Positions 1 through 13,194 of a DNA stretch of 64,000 bases are shown here, piece after piece (the first letter of the stretch is position 1; every line of letters starts with the position of its first letter). The notes under the pieces were generated by a model, which was given only the letters and a program-made list of their open reading frames with translations, was not told the DNA's origin and did not search any database. The DNA lies in contig JAPYMA010003038.1 of the NCBI GenBank assembly GCA_035041965.1, forward strand, positions 248,001-312,000, read 5' to 3'. The translations under genes were made by a program, and so were the position numbers. Origin of the DNA: Anisakis pegreffii. Lineage: Eukaryota; Nematoda; Chromadorea; Rhabditida; Anisakidae.

Positions 1-2792
1 CCCAGTCTTGAGATTGGAAGAAAACACTGGCATTGCTAATGTAGGCAACTGCGATTCAGACACAGATTACTGGCAGTGACGGTAGCTGAGACAGAGACAT
101 CGCAAACACTCACAGTCAACAAGACGTTTTTATCAAATGAAGAGGTAGTTAAGAATAGGCGAATGTGAAAGCTAATATTCGTCCACTTTGTCGAATTAGA
201 ACGTATTTTACTGCTCTTAAAGTGTATTTACTGCTATTGAAAGAGGGACGAAGTATTAATCCTTACGAGAATTATTTCTCTATAAACTGGTAAAAAACTC
301 ACTTATTTCCTCGATGAAGACATTTTGAGGCCATAAAGAAGCATACCGCTAATCTTCGAGTTATTGCATGAGAAGAAAAGGTAATGATCAGAGTGAATGG
401 TTTCCAGATTAGCCTTTAGAACTGAGGGGTGTGATGGACATACAAGATCAGTGTTTTATCAACATTACGCACAAATACGTAACAAAAGATTAATCTGAAG
501 TTGAGTAACACGGTCGAGTACATTGTGATATTTGCGCCACATTTCACTTCCTTTGCGACATCATCCTTTCGGATATCCTCAAAGCTTCCCTGTTCCGCGG
601 AAGACAGTAAGGTCCGAGTTTCATCTGATTGTTACTGAATCCTGCGTAAATATTATCGGGTTGTTTATGATCCACTCTGGTAAAACTCTTTGAAAAAACC
701 AACCATTTGAGGATGAAACTGATCGTTTGTGCGATGCATTATTCACAAGAATTCGAAAGTCGTGATTTGATGTATTCGATATATCAAACATGACAAGATG
801 ACATACATATTTGACGTATCGAACATTCAGATGCATTCATTTTCCAGAAAATCATTTCTCTATAAATGGACGACTATGACATTCAGGAGCAGGTGTTTTC
901 TTCTTGATAGTTAATGTAACACTTGATTGTGAACTTATAAAACTTCACAGTATTACCATTCTAATTCGAAAGTATTTATGGTCCGAACAAGACACTCTGT
1001 GGCATCAAGAAAGGGAGATTTACGAGCATCTGAAAAAAGTGAATCATCGGTTGTAAAAAAAGAATGGACTTTTTTCTCTCTTCAACGAGTGAATCTATTC
1101 ACTTGCTTGCCACCATAGTGGGTTTCTAGGATTTTTCTTCGTTCCAAAATGAGACTTCTTTTTCTAGAACTTTTTTTCTTTTTAAAACAGTACTCTTTTT
1201 TCAAAACACATATGCAACGGTAAGCAGGTTTCTATATTGTCTATTATAGAGCGAAATAGGTTCAATAGGTTCAGTCTAGCAGGTAGTATGCTTTGCGTAG
1301 AGAAAATATTTTTCTCGAGTAGAAAGCCAATGAACTCACGAGTCGTTGAGTTCAGGCTTGCAAATTTCTCCGTGTTTTCCAAAGTACCAAACAGTATGCC
1401 TGCACAGTAGTGAGAAAGTTTGTGAATGATCTTCAACCCGATCGCAGGAACAGCGGTGAAAAAGCCGGAAAACAGACTTCAGATTCAGTTACTATCGGAT
1501 TAAAGTTGGATTGGTCACCCACTCCGTATCTGTGCTCATTCCGAATCTTAACAAAATTTGTCGCTTCTAAGAATGATTATCATACTAAAAAGTATTTTTG
1601 AGCCCAAAATCTTCTGGTCTATGAGACCATTTTCTCTTTGTTCTTTAATTTCTAAGTGTTTTTGTATCACTCAGTTTCAATCTTTAACATTTTGCATTTA
1701 GAAAAAAACCATTTTCCCCTTACATAAGAATCGCTCAGAGACCTGTGCTCATTAATTATTCAGTTGTACATAAGAATATATTTCAATTAATAATTTAGTC
1801 ATGTTATTCGGAAGTCGCCATTCACTTTAATTAATTTTTGCGTCAATATCCTCACTCCTTTCATTGTCAATCAATGAATGACGAACAAGACGTCATTTTC
1901 AACTGTGGCCAAAGAAAGTACGATTGATCTGCCAGAATCATTCTATGCTGATAAAAAGCGCAAAGAAATGAAGATTGAAAAATTGCTAAGTGGCTCAAAA
2001 TTCGTTGATAATTGAGTCGTTTTTTAGGCAACTATAAAACAACGTTGAATTATTTGCAACGCTGAAAAGAGCATTATAACAACGTTGCATTATACTGATG
2101 CAACCCACTCTGAAAAGCTGTCATCCAAATTCGAGGCTATTTCTGGTGTTCACTGGGATGTGCTTGCATGAACATAACGAATGTATCCGTTTTGCACGGA
2201 TGGCAAGCAATAATTCTTATGAGCATTATTATTTTACATAATCAATATCTATTTTGCAGCTGAATTTTATGTTGGGATGACACAAATATCTTTTAAGCGC
2301 TTTTCATCGTTACCCATATTGAATCCTTCATCATCATTCGCACAAATCAAATTTATTCAATATTTAGTTGGAATATCGTGGGCTTCCACTCCCACTACGT
2401 CGATTAATCATCCTTTATCCCATGTTAGCGCGATCTCAGAAAATAGATGGCTGTGATAAATGAGAAGGGTCAGTGATTCGTTTGGTGTCGTTTACGAAGA
2501 AGAGATGGTTAGAGCTCGGAAGTGGCATAATATTGTGTGTAAATGAATTACATCCTTGATTGGTTATTTGGAATTGTGTTTCACATGTATCGTGTCATAC
2601 GCAGTATGTGCAAGGGCAAGCCATGAAACGATCCCATACCAAACTTTTAAATAGTGCAATTCCCACTTCAATTCATCTTTCGAATTCACCCTCATTTTAT
2701 GATATCTGCCGTTGTAGTCCTTGTTTGCGTGAAACACTCACTGAAATGATATTCGCAGATTATGCTATCGTCACAAAATTGATCTGTTTCAG
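1..2792. other. No recognisable gene
   Basis: AT-rich sequence with only short open frames on both strands and no exon chain that I could follow. A loose duplication is visible at about 2040-2095, where two stretches containing the word CAACGTTG lie about 45 bp apart. If the exon starting at 2793 is real, its upstream exons should lie here. A plus-strand stretch near 2470-2545 has an acceptor-like start and a GTAAAT donor-like end, but I could not tie it to a domain. Confidence 0.4.
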
Positions 2793-4933
2793 ATTCCTGC
2801 ACGACATTTCTATCAACTTGTATTTGTTTCTGAATCAAAACGAGCAATTATCGGACGAAGTTCGTTGTTTTATGTTGAACCGAATAGGACATTCGTACGG
2901 AGCAGTCGAGTAAGACGACTTCATTACATTCTAATTTGTATTGACATCCTTTCTGCATTGTTTTTATGCATATACTGCACATTTTATCAGAGAACAATTG
3001 AACATTGTTAAAAGATACATTCTTAACACTTCATTCACTCAACTTGTTTGAAGAGGTCCCCAGAAAATACCGTCAGTTCAGTTGAAACAGTATCGAATAT
3101 TACTGAGTGGACGTAGTCCAGGATTTGAATGTATGTAGGTGTAAAGATAATGGTTTTGTAAGGATTAAACTGAAGCTAATACTGAGCTTTAAAATGAGCC
3201 AGTACAAACATTCGAACTTTTTACAAGTTTTCATCGGTAACTCTGAAGCAATTTTTTTCACCTCGAAACTCTGCATCATACTGCAGCTGATTTTTTTACA
3301 AAACACAGCTTTCCCCAAACTTCTCAACGAAATGCACCTGGGAACTAAATTTGATATGCGCTATTGCATTCGAATGTCTCTGCTCGATGGTGAGTGTGCA
3401 CATTCTGTTAATCCCAACACGATCAATTCCGTCAATTATACTCAAAGCATTGCGTTAAGTGTGATGCATATTGAGTTATCCACGTCTTTCAATTTTTATC
3501 TATCCTATATCAGGTAGCGGGAATTCAATTTCATTACAATCTGATTGGTGTGAGTTGCGTATCATCAGTTGGTGTCACTGTGATGTTTTTGATATTCATA
3601 AATTCTCGAATTCATTCGAACTGAGCAATGAATATTTTTACTTTGAGGCGTTTATTTGAATGTTTGCTGCAAAACTTTGAATGATTTCAGCTCAAGACCA
3701 TGAGAGATACTGTTGTGACGGATCACAGTGAAAATAAGAAATCACTGATGGGTTCGTGTATGCTCAAAACATGTAAGTTGGATCACTTTTGACAATGTAG
3801 TCATGTCAATCTTGCGCATTAAATTCATTATATTCGGTTGTCATAACTGCGATGTATTTCACAAAGTGGTTTAGTGTGTTCATCGGAATGCATATACGGT
3901 AGACAACTGAGGTACTGTTTAAATTGAAGAGCTCAATAGGCAGGCACTTTTTACAACTTTAGAAAATGAATTGATAATGTAGTGAACATTTCGAAATATT
4001 CCGCGAAAGTAAATTTTTCGAGGTAGATGATTGTTGTTGCTTTTTGTTGCAATAACCAGTGGGCAGGATATATGTTTGGCCTGAACGCATTCGGAGATGT
4101 CATTCGAGTGAACTAATGAATTTTGATTATTTTCATGATGATAAATCTATCATTTGTTGGGGTTATGTTATGCAGATAACATTGCAATAATCAGTATGAG
4201 GGATCTGGAACCGCTTTGTTCTAGTTTTCTCTCATTCCTCAGAGACATTCCCAATGTCCCCCAGGAATTTTCAAGAATTTCGCATTGCTTTCCTCACCTG
4301 AAATTTCTTCGACTCAGCTGTAGATTCATCGCAACTTCTCTATGAATTAATGATAACTTTCTCCTGCCATTAGCACTGCCCATTCATCGCATGCTTCAGG
4401 TTTGTTGGGAATTACGTCTACATGAAATGATTTCATTTCAGTACCAACTTGTTAGCTTTCCATCTCAAATATCAAAGATTAATCGCTGAACAATTATGAA
4501 AAGGCTGTGTTTAAACGATGCAAGTCTCATTTTGAGAACAATGAAGCGTGCTTATAAAAAGCCTAAATCGTGCTCGTTTAATGGTTTGAATAAAAACTCA
4601 AAAGGCATCAATTTTGTACCGTATCGTGAAGCAGCATAGGCTTATTATAATGACTAGTTCATGATTCAATAATTGTGATCGATTTTGTTCGAATGGTGCA
4701 GAGAAAGATTGTCCTTGCCATTTGTATAACAACTGACTATGAGAAAATAATCGCTGTAGGATTATAGAGTCTAACGTTTTGCAGTGTTTTGTGGTGCACC
4801 ATTATTTTCAACACCATCGACGCCATCTTCAAGAACATCAACAAACTTCTACGAGGCTCCACCACCACCTTATTCAGAATCATCCGATCAAAATGTGTTT
4901 CAAACACAACCCACATCTGTAAATAGCACTGAG
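2793..4933 (+). CDS. Partial gene: SKICH-like exon plus proline-rich PPPPY exon (tentative)
   Basis: Four exons follow each other in one frame: 2793-2909 (phase 0, donor GTAAGA), 3309-3389 (donor GTGAGT), 3691-3772 (donor GTAAGT, phase 1) and 4785-4933 (acceptor TTTTGCAG, 2 leftover bases). The first encodes FYQLVFV followed by IIGRSSLFYVE, resembling the C-terminal half of SKICH domains (FYQFxYV...GxSxPF) of the TAX1BP1/CALCOCO family. The third is charged, and the fourth is Ser/Thr/Pro-rich with YEAPPPPYSE, a PPxY-type motif that WW-domain proteins such as NEDD4 ligases bind. I found neither the N-terminal SKICH half nor a stop. The second exon could be spurious, since dropping it keeps frame. 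The SKICH reading is inference from a 39-residue exon. Confidence 0.38.
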
Positions 4934-6148
4934 GTTAGCACTTCGTTTGGTTTGGTGTGTTGTTCCGATAAACACATTGTGTGCATCATAATGCATTCGT
5001 TCTATTTACATGTTTCAACAAAATCAACTGAATTCAACGTGATATCTTAAGCGACGTTAGCACTGAGATCAGTTATGAAGTTCATTAAAGACTGTTTGCA
5101 GTTGAGAGGAACGATGAGCTTTGATCTTATTGAAGAATTGGTGTCGAATATTCGTGATATGAATAGTGCTTATGCTTGACTTCTCGTCTGGAAATAGACA
5201 ATAAGTCATTCGAATTTTTAGCCAATGAATTCCGAATGAACCATCGAGATTTTTGAAATGGAACCGTGTCAAGAGTTTCCATCTTGTTTATCCCATTTGC
5301 ATAATATTACCTCACAGCGACATCCACAACGTTCTCACTTTGATCTTCACAGCTTATCCCTTCCGCCTTGTGGTCTTTTTTGTTAACCAATTAGGATTAA
5401 GGAAATTTATTCGGTATTCAGCTGAAGTAAGAATTTTGCTGAAATTTCGAACGATTCGTTGTTGATACTACTGAAGAATGTGTGAAAACCGAACAATTTT
5501 AAAGAATAATGAATATTTTAAAGAATTTTAAGATTAATTTAAAGAATTTAAAGAATTTTAAAGAATAATGAAAAGATCCCAGAAGAAATTTTTTGACCAT
5601 TTGTCTCTCAGTGAAAGTTTGGCATCAAGAATTATTGACTGTTCAATGCCATTCAGATGAACGTAACGTGACTCTCATGGCGGCATAGATTTTAGATAAA
5701 TCACTGGATGTATCTTAAACACATTTTGAAAAATTAAACCCAATTAGTACATAAATCAAATCAAGTATTTCTCTTGTTCGTCAGCGCTCAGCCGCTTTTG
5801 GAAGGATCAGAAAAGTTTGGCATCAAGAAAAAAAAGAGAAGATGCAGTGTAAGGCATTTAAAATTAAGCTGAAACATTTGTTACATGAGTATTTCCAAGC
5901 ATTGGACATTTAAATGTGAGATAATTAGGCAGAGGTTTGGACACTTTTTAGGCAGTCAAAAAGTAATACACTCAAAGGAAAGCACCATAGTGACTCAAGC
6001 TAAAATTTTAATTAAACGATCAATTTGGTCAAACGTCCACCCCGATTATCCACTTGTTCAGATAAGAAAGTGAACAACCGCTGATCTCTTTTCAAATGTC
6101 TCATGAATCCATTCGATAGAAAGTGTACTAGACTCGAAAGAAGGCATT
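4934..6148. other. Intergenic or intronic, no clear exon
   Basis: AT-rich. A plus-strand open stretch of about 40 codons begins after a CGTCAG acceptor-like site near 5785, but it is not better than chance. It also contains the AAAGAATTTT-type repeat described separately. Confidence 0.35.
5495..5570. repeat. Degenerate tandem AATTTTAAAGAAT repeat
   Basis: The word AATTTTAAAGAAT and close variants recur about five times in 75 bp, with a shared AAAGAATAATGAA ending at both edges. It is a short, imperfect, low-complexity tandem repeat with no coding meaning that I can see. Confidence 0.75.
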
Positions 6149-6687
6149 CATTTTTTCAATTGAAGCGGTTCGTCGATTAGTGAACGAATTCGTTTATTTC
6201 GAACTGTTTTAGAGGCCGGGGAAGTGACCCGCATCTGCCGACTTCTTCTTCCATATAAATCATCGGGGAAAATGCATACAGGTTCTTTCAACTCAAACTC
6301 TTTGATCACTAGATGATTTCTTGATCAGTAATTGATGCATTACTGTCAAAACTTAATGAGAAAGTCAAATTCAGCCTCGAATCAAAACGCTGATGCATCT
6401 TGGGATTCATGTTTTTTAAGGAGTGCAATAAATGTTGAGATGCTGAGATGCTTACTAAACAATGCTGAGAAGCTTACTCAACTAACCTTGTATTTACGGT
6501 ACCGTAAACAGATAACTCGATAAAAATAAATCGTAGCCTGGCTCAGGCTCGGCAACATCAGTGACATTGATACACCGCTTGGTTTCGAGAAGTACATTCC
6601 TTCTTCCTGTCCGTAAAGGAAAGTTCTGCTCTGCGAAACCGACCGGTGTACCATCTTTGCATTTGTTTTCGATAATGGTGACAATAT
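6149..6687 (-). CDS. Unidentified gene, last two exons (minus strand)
   Basis: Two minus-strand exons with coding character. The first runs from 6687 to about 6517 after an acceptor GATTAG. It encodes about 57 residues including CKDGTPVGF, NFPLRTGRRNVLLETKRCIN and DVAEPEPGYDL. The second runs from about 6284 to a stop at about 6149 and encodes PVCIFPDDLYGRR, MRVTSPASKTVRNKRIRSLI and DEPLQLKK at its C-terminus. Joining AGTTATC-donor and GAAAG-acceptor keeps phase (1 into 2 bases). The ends are basic and the middle holds paired cysteines. I recognise no family. Upstream exons may include the candidate at 8240-8368. Boundaries may be off by a few bases. Confidence 0.42.
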
Positions 6688-8239
6688 CTAATCGTAAGTA
6701 TGTGCTTGATTGAAATTAGATCATAGAAACAATATTCGAACATATTCATGAATTACTGATTAGCATCTATGTCACCAAGCATATAAACATATTATCTCTC
6801 AATGGGTCCCTAAACGTAAGTTCTTCGTCAACTAAAACTTTGTTATTGAAACGTTCATTCGATTTCTCAAGTGTCAACGCACTCTTTGCTACTCATTTAT
6901 ATCAGTTTGTCTCAGAATCGTTCTCCACATGGATCATACATTCGTTTTACTAATTGAATATTCATATCTGCATTATACACACAGTTTCCACCACATTCAG
7001 TTGTTCAATATACTCGTCATAATAATTGTTCACGTCAATCAACGTTTTAATTTTCTTTCATTCATACCCTTCATAAATAAGTAATTTCGTGTTCTATTAA
7101 AGCTCTCTTTGAACGGAAGATTCAATTGTTGACTAGGTGCAAGTTACACAATAGGATTACCAAATGCATCCATTTGTCTTTGGACTATGTGAGCTGCTTT
7201 ACAAATTCAAAAATGTTCACTTAATCGCCCGACTGCAAGTTTTGAGCATGATTGGTGCTGTGAGCATTATTTCGGTGTAATGTGTTTCATCCAGCAATAC
7301 CTCAAATCTACCATTACGTTATGAAGCGTGAACAGTTTTAACGACAAGCTTTCTTGAGAAGCTGATATCCTGTTTCTTTGCATTAACGGTGTCCCTCGCT
7401 ATCGTTTTCAAACGGGCCTGATTTAGATTAAAATTTTCAATAATTCAACAGTGTTCATTGAAATTATTCAGACATCGTTAGCAAATTCTTTTTCCATACT
7501 TATAATGATGTTGTTTTCGTGTTGATATGGCAATGAAACATGATTATTTGATTCAGTTTCTCATTGCATCACACATTTCGCATATGATAAAAAGCTACTG
7601 CGAAATATTTATGTGGCATCGTTAATTGTGAATATATCTGTTGATTATTATAGTTTGTGGTTTTCACGAAACTGATTGTATAGCATAATAATTTCACTCA
7701 TTCGTGCCGGATGTATACAGCGCATTCGAAATACTAACGTTTTCATTTCGTTTACTCCGAATTCATCTGAACTCCATAATTATTCGTCGCAAGATTAAAC
7801 TCATTTGTTACGCAACAAGGAAACGAAACATTGAGCAGTGATTAGAATATCCTTTCTGACCTTTTTTATAAATACTGCAGTGAGTTCGTCTTTTCATCCT
7901 CAATTTATGAACCAACAAAAGAATCACTAAATTTATCAGGCTCGTAGACTTCTTGGTATAGAATTCTTTGCTTGGAACAGTTGGAAACTGGAACATTTTG
8001 TTTGATTTGATTATTGATTAAGCAAATAAAATTTGGTTATTTCTATTTATGAAACGAGCATTTTCTGCATCGTAACTTGACGGTAGCGGAATTTACTCTC
8101 ATTTTTGTAAAATACCAAAATGTTACCTTTTGATTCAATTGAAGTGCGGAAGCATCGGCTTAAAATTTGCATTCAGACATCTTGCAATTATTTCCGTTTG
8201 CACTTCTCGTTAGGAACATCCCTTTATTAAGGATCGCAC

Positions 8240-8368
8240 GAGAAATCTTTCCATATTTTGATCAACTCGATATGCTCTTTTTTCAGCTGCCGATGTGTAT
8301 TCCTTAACTGCTTGGACCGAGAAAGCACACCATGAAACGTCGTCAGTTCGCTCACTGACACCGGTTTC
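8240..8368 (-). CDS. Candidate exon, unidentified
   Basis: After an AATTCAG acceptor the minus strand is open for 43 codons in phase 0, and also in a second frame that reads as a basic helix (HRQLKKEHIELIKIWKDF). A weak GTGCGA donor follows. It could be an upstream exon of the 6149-6687 gene, but the linking exons were not found and the frame is ambiguous. Confidence 0.22.
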
Positions 8369-10905
8369 CTGAATTAATGACATTGAGTGATCTAAAAATA
8401 AGTATATTCCCAAGAAAACCCACCTCTTCAAGTATGACCACAACGACTCATATTTGACATGAACCGAATCAGATTTGAAGCATCCATCAAAGAATCATAA
8501 AAGTAGTGTCAGAGAGAATTGCAATTTTACCAGTGATTATCTGCGTTACTGTAGTAAATGACAGCATGCTTATATCTGCTCATAAAGTATTCATTGAAGC
8601 CATACGAATATTTTCATTTTCAATTCATAAGTGTTTTTCGACAGAGTGTAAATAAGCGACGATCGTAATACCACGCTCCTATAACGACTGATTTTCTAAG
8701 GCTTCATCAATTCTTATCTTTTCGAATGCGACTATTTGCATTTTACCTTCATTCATTTTTCGAGCCCAGTTATGCACACTTCCTTACATGGTACCGAACA
8801 ACTGTCATATTCGGTTCAAAACAGATAAACAGTGATCAAATTCACTGATGTTAGATTCAAAGTGGTAGAAGTACTCTTCATTATCATCGACTTAGATCTG
8901 CATCATCGTAGCTTAATTAATAGGGAATCGGATCGATAATCGCAGCATTTTGAATCTGATATAATAAATGAGGAACATTTGAATCTAATAATATAATATA
9001 ATAATAGCACTCTTATATAATATAATGTAATATGCATTCATCCAATTATTCGCATGCAGTTCACGTAAGCATCTCAGATTGCATACGAGCGCGATATTCA
9101 TTGCTGCATGAAACCTTTGATATTATTGTTATTCGTTCATAAGAGCAAAACCATATGACAGTATTTTTTTCTGTTTTCGAAGCTTCGCTTCTTCATCTCA
9201 TCTCGTCGTTCAATCAGCACTACTTTATCCTTGATATAATAACGTGCACTATCCATATTTTCATTCAATGTGATTCGATATCTTGCAGAAAATAAAGTGC
9301 AAGTCTGTCATCAGCCAAAAGTCAAGAAGCGACTTATTCGCGTATCAGTTCTATAATATCACTTCTAGATATCACCACACCATCAATCCGATCCAAATGT
9401 TGAAATCAAACGTAACGTTCCTACCTTGCTACAACATCCCTAGAAACATCTCACAGTTCTGAATTCAATGAATCGGATTTTTTCAATTCGTTTCTCATTC
9501 ACTGAAACAATTTTCGTTTGTCATGTATTGCACGTAATTAGCTTCGATCCCAATAAAACACACGTAATGAAGTATTTCAATTAAAGATTGTTGATTCCGT
9601 TAAATAGTGCAAACAAACAACGAGTGAAATGAGCGTTCGCTTTTATATGCTTAATTGAAGTAACGCTTCGCAACTCAGTTACATGGAAATGGTCGTGACA
9701 ACTGACAAACAAACCATGGAAACGGCCGAAGTTTGTAGTATCGATTCAGTGAATGCTGCCTGTTATTGTGCAAGTATCAAATTCAGTTTCATAACTGCTC
9801 CAATATTCATCATGAATTATTCACTTCATTTCAGTATTTCATATTAAAACCTTATCACAACTCTCGTGCACTTCTTCACGATAAGTTGTATTCACCGTTC
9901 CTAGGCCGTGCCTTATTTGAAATGAACAAAATTAATAATTTCACAACAATCTTCTCCGCACTCGGCTATGGGTACTCAAGCAATATCGCTGTTACGTCTG
10001 ACTATTCATCGTCGTAATCGTTTTTATCAACTATAACTCAACTGCATCGAAGTTGATCTTCACGATTGAATGTGTGCATGCAAAAGGATTGTACGACCTC
10101 TTCAAAAATTCATTACAGCATTCAGATAACAACCCAGTTCACGAACTTATTCCATTTACAAATTTAGTTTGTCGAATTCTATGAGTGTTTCTCGAGATAA
10201 GAGGTGAAACGTGCAAATGAGTTTTGGATTCTTAAATTTGCGTCAAACTTAATGCGAAATTGTTTATGCAATTCAGCGATGCTTGTGATGACAAGTGTGC
10301 TACACCATAAGATCAGTTGATTAAATCCGTCAGATCATTTACATCCATTCAATTCATCCACTGCTACTTCCAGTGCTCCCTATGCAGCTAACTCCTCACA
10401 AGCTTCAGCACCTTATAATCCTCACTCTCCATCAACAATTCGTTTAATTGAATTTATTTGCCTTCGGCCATCTCACACCTATCCCTGTTTCGATTTGGTT
10501 GCTCTTCCCTTTCCGTTCAAGCAACAATCACTCTTTTTGTTCTTATGTTTCATTCATATTTCTGATAACTTATTCCATTCAGATAAGGTGACAGACATAC
10601 CATTTTCAATGAGATTTTACAGGCATACCGTTTTCAGATTTTGACGGATACTGAGATTTGCTTCAAAAATTAGTCGTTTTAAAGAATTCAACGCGTTATT
10701 TGTTCTGAACAAGACATTCGTAATGCCGGTATAGAAATGGATTCTGTTGTATAACTTTAAATATTTTAATCAGTCAAATTTTTAGTAAGTGATGAGTGAA
10801 TGAGTTCAGACTGAGCACAGCTGCAGCTTTTTCGGGAGCAATATGCCACTTGATTTTTCTGTCTGAGTATTCAGTGACGATATCTGTTATCTTGCTTCTC
10901 ACTAG
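8369..10905. other. No gene seen
   Basis: AT-rich DNA with no supported exon. A TAATATAATA-type microsatellite-like stretch occupies about 8958-9035. The longest open frame (9766-10017, plus) lacks splice context and domain character. Confidence 0.45.
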
Positions 10906-11304
10906 GAAGAAATTTCATTATTTGATGGTGTCTGGGAGCAATTGAGGAATTGGCAAATCATAGCTGACTGGTTTAACTTCGCCTTTACTCCAGAACTGTT
11001 CAGTCATGTTTTCAAAATCACAAGGAAGTGATTTTTTTTATGCAACCGAATAATTCTTCACAGCAAACTTCTCGATCACCAGATCATTTTCTCAATTTTT
11101 TTGATTTGTCGCTAAGGTGTAGCAGATTATCTGAGAGGTGGAGAAGGTATATTTGGAGCGGGGAATGATGATCTACGACCACATAATGACATGGAGAGCG
11201 AAAGCATAAGAGATACAGTTCTATTGTGTTTGCGACGATTGAATGTACATGAGATTTGGACACCGAAAGCTAATGGAATGTGCATCGAAAATCGTTCGTT
11301 TAAG
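10906..11304 (+). CDS. Two exons of an unidentified gene
   Basis: Exon 10906-11002 starts after a good acceptor (TTGCTTCTCACTAG) and encodes 32 residues including EEISLFDGVWEQLRNW and ADWFNFAFTPELF. It ends in phase 1 at a GTCATG donor. Exon 11126-11304, after GTGTAGCAG, continues in phase with YLRGGEGIFGAGND, SIRDTVLLCLRRLNVHEIW and PKANGMCIENRSFK, then a GTCTGA donor in phase 0. Composition and phase agreement argue for real coding sequence. I do not recognise the family. The next supported plus-strand exon is 1.9 kb away (13195), so this may be the front of the coiled-coil gene described next or a separate gene. Confidence 0.45.
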
Positions 11305-12714
11305 GTCTGAACATTAACGCATACTTTAAGCAGCGATGAAGAATCACATTATCCATTACATTCTTTTAGCACGTTCCTCGGGGAGAACATCTGTTGATGT
11401 TCAATTTAGGCATCACAAGTGAACATCACATATCGACATTTCCCACTTCCCTCCTTTCAATCATCTCAACAAAATCGCATCAAAACATATTGACTTCACA
11501 ACTCTAATGTATGTCTAATGAACAATATTATTTAGTTCTCACAACTGATCGTTATTATATCCAATTTTATGGTTGGAGTGCTCGAAATCCGTAGTCTTGC
11601 CTACAACGTCGTTGCCGACTCCTTATGAATCGCCGCGTACTTTCATTTTAACACTCAGAATTCATTTCATTTTCACCATATTTCTGTTCGCACATCCAAC
11701 TAATCAGAATTTTTAGTGCACTCATGAGGAGAATATCTTTAGGCTGTTTTTTTAAATACATCAAGGCTGTACTTGCATTTATACGATGATGTCGTCAGCC
11801 CAGTGCGCAAGAATTACACTTTATATATGTGTCGTCTATGTTCCCTCATCCACCGCATAGGAATTCAGATCAAAAAATATGCCCACGTGATTTGCTTGAC
11901 TGAACGCAAATGTAATACTTGAATACAAACCATTGGTTGTCGTTGACTACCGCCATCTAATTTCGTTCCTGAGTGACTTTTCGAATTATTCGTCTCATGA
12001 AAAGTTGCGCTTTATTATCAGTCGATGTTGACGACTCGAATATGTTGTCTCTTTCTTTGTCCATTTGATAAACCTACAACTTTGACATGGATGAAGCATT
12101 AGAAGTCAGTTCTAATTGTTGTTGGAACATCGGTTAATTTTTTATCAAAATCATATTCATCATGACCCGTATTGAGATTAGTCAGTTGCCTCAAGAAACG
12201 TTGCTATGCAATCATTCATTGGTAAATTCGTCCAATGCATTTCCAAACCAGCACATCAGATTGCAATCTGTCTGCAGATTGCTTTTTCAACTATATTTCA
12301 GTTGGATGCAATCATTTCCAAATCAATGCCATATAATGACACACATCAATTCACGTTTAACTATATGCAGAATTGAAATCTCCAAACTTTCAAATTCAAT
12401 ACAGTTCTGCATTTGTAAAAAAACTGACCAGAATTCTGCGTATTCAACGATGGTTCTCCGCAAGTCGAAGACTAAATGACCGTGTCAGTCGTTGTTTAAA
12501 TTCTTTAGTCACCGAAGCTAACGGGTATGATTGAAAGTGTAATGTCATAAACTGAAAAGAGAAACAAACGAACTGAAAAGTTCGCAAAAGGCTTGCAATT
12601 TCACTGAGAACACGAATAAATAGTTTTAGATTTGATATTGAATTCGTTTCACAATATCTTATGTGAACTCAATATCTCATAGCATCATCCACTGCGGACT
12701 CGCCATCGTGCATG

Positions 12715-12788
12715 TACGACTACATAAAAGCGATACATAAGTGACGTTTTTCAGAGCACATACGACTACATAAAGCGATATATAAGTG
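12715..12788. repeat. Short direct repeat, two copies
   Basis: The word TACGACTACATAAA(A)GCGATA(C/T)ATAAGTGA occurs at about 12715-12744 and again at 12761-12788, differing by one inserted A and one substitution. It is a local duplication of about 29 bp with 46-bp spacing. Confidence 0.85.
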
Positions 12789-13194
12789 AAGTGTTGAAGC
12801 AGCCCGTATTGGAGCCTGATAGAAGCGTTTCAATGTACGAGATGGGGCACGTCTCAAACATTGTCGGTTTCTATTTATGTTTTGCTCATAATGAAATTAA
12901 TCTATAATTTGCCTATCCGAGATCGTCAGCACACAACCAGTACCAACCCATATAAGCTTTTACTTCATGAAATGAACATCTTCGATTTTCACGAACAACT
13001 GTTTCGTATGAGCGTATAAACAATTTATCTCCAGCAGCTCAGTGAAATTCATGATGCATTAAAATGCGCAGCAATTCAATATAAAACCTTGGTGTTGATT
13101 ATAAATCAACTATCGGAATTTACCTTGATGAATCTGATCACTTCATCGCATTAAGAATGGCTGTCAATGAACATTGTTGATGTCATTCTGACAG

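Noticed and set aside
3107..3517. 136-codon plus-strand open frame
   Set aside because: Overlaps an acceptor/donor-bounded exon (3309-3389) in a different frame; the long frame has no domain character.
8958..9035. TAATATAATA-type run
   Set aside because: Simple AT microsatellite of the kind scattered in AT-rich genomes; not reported as a finding.
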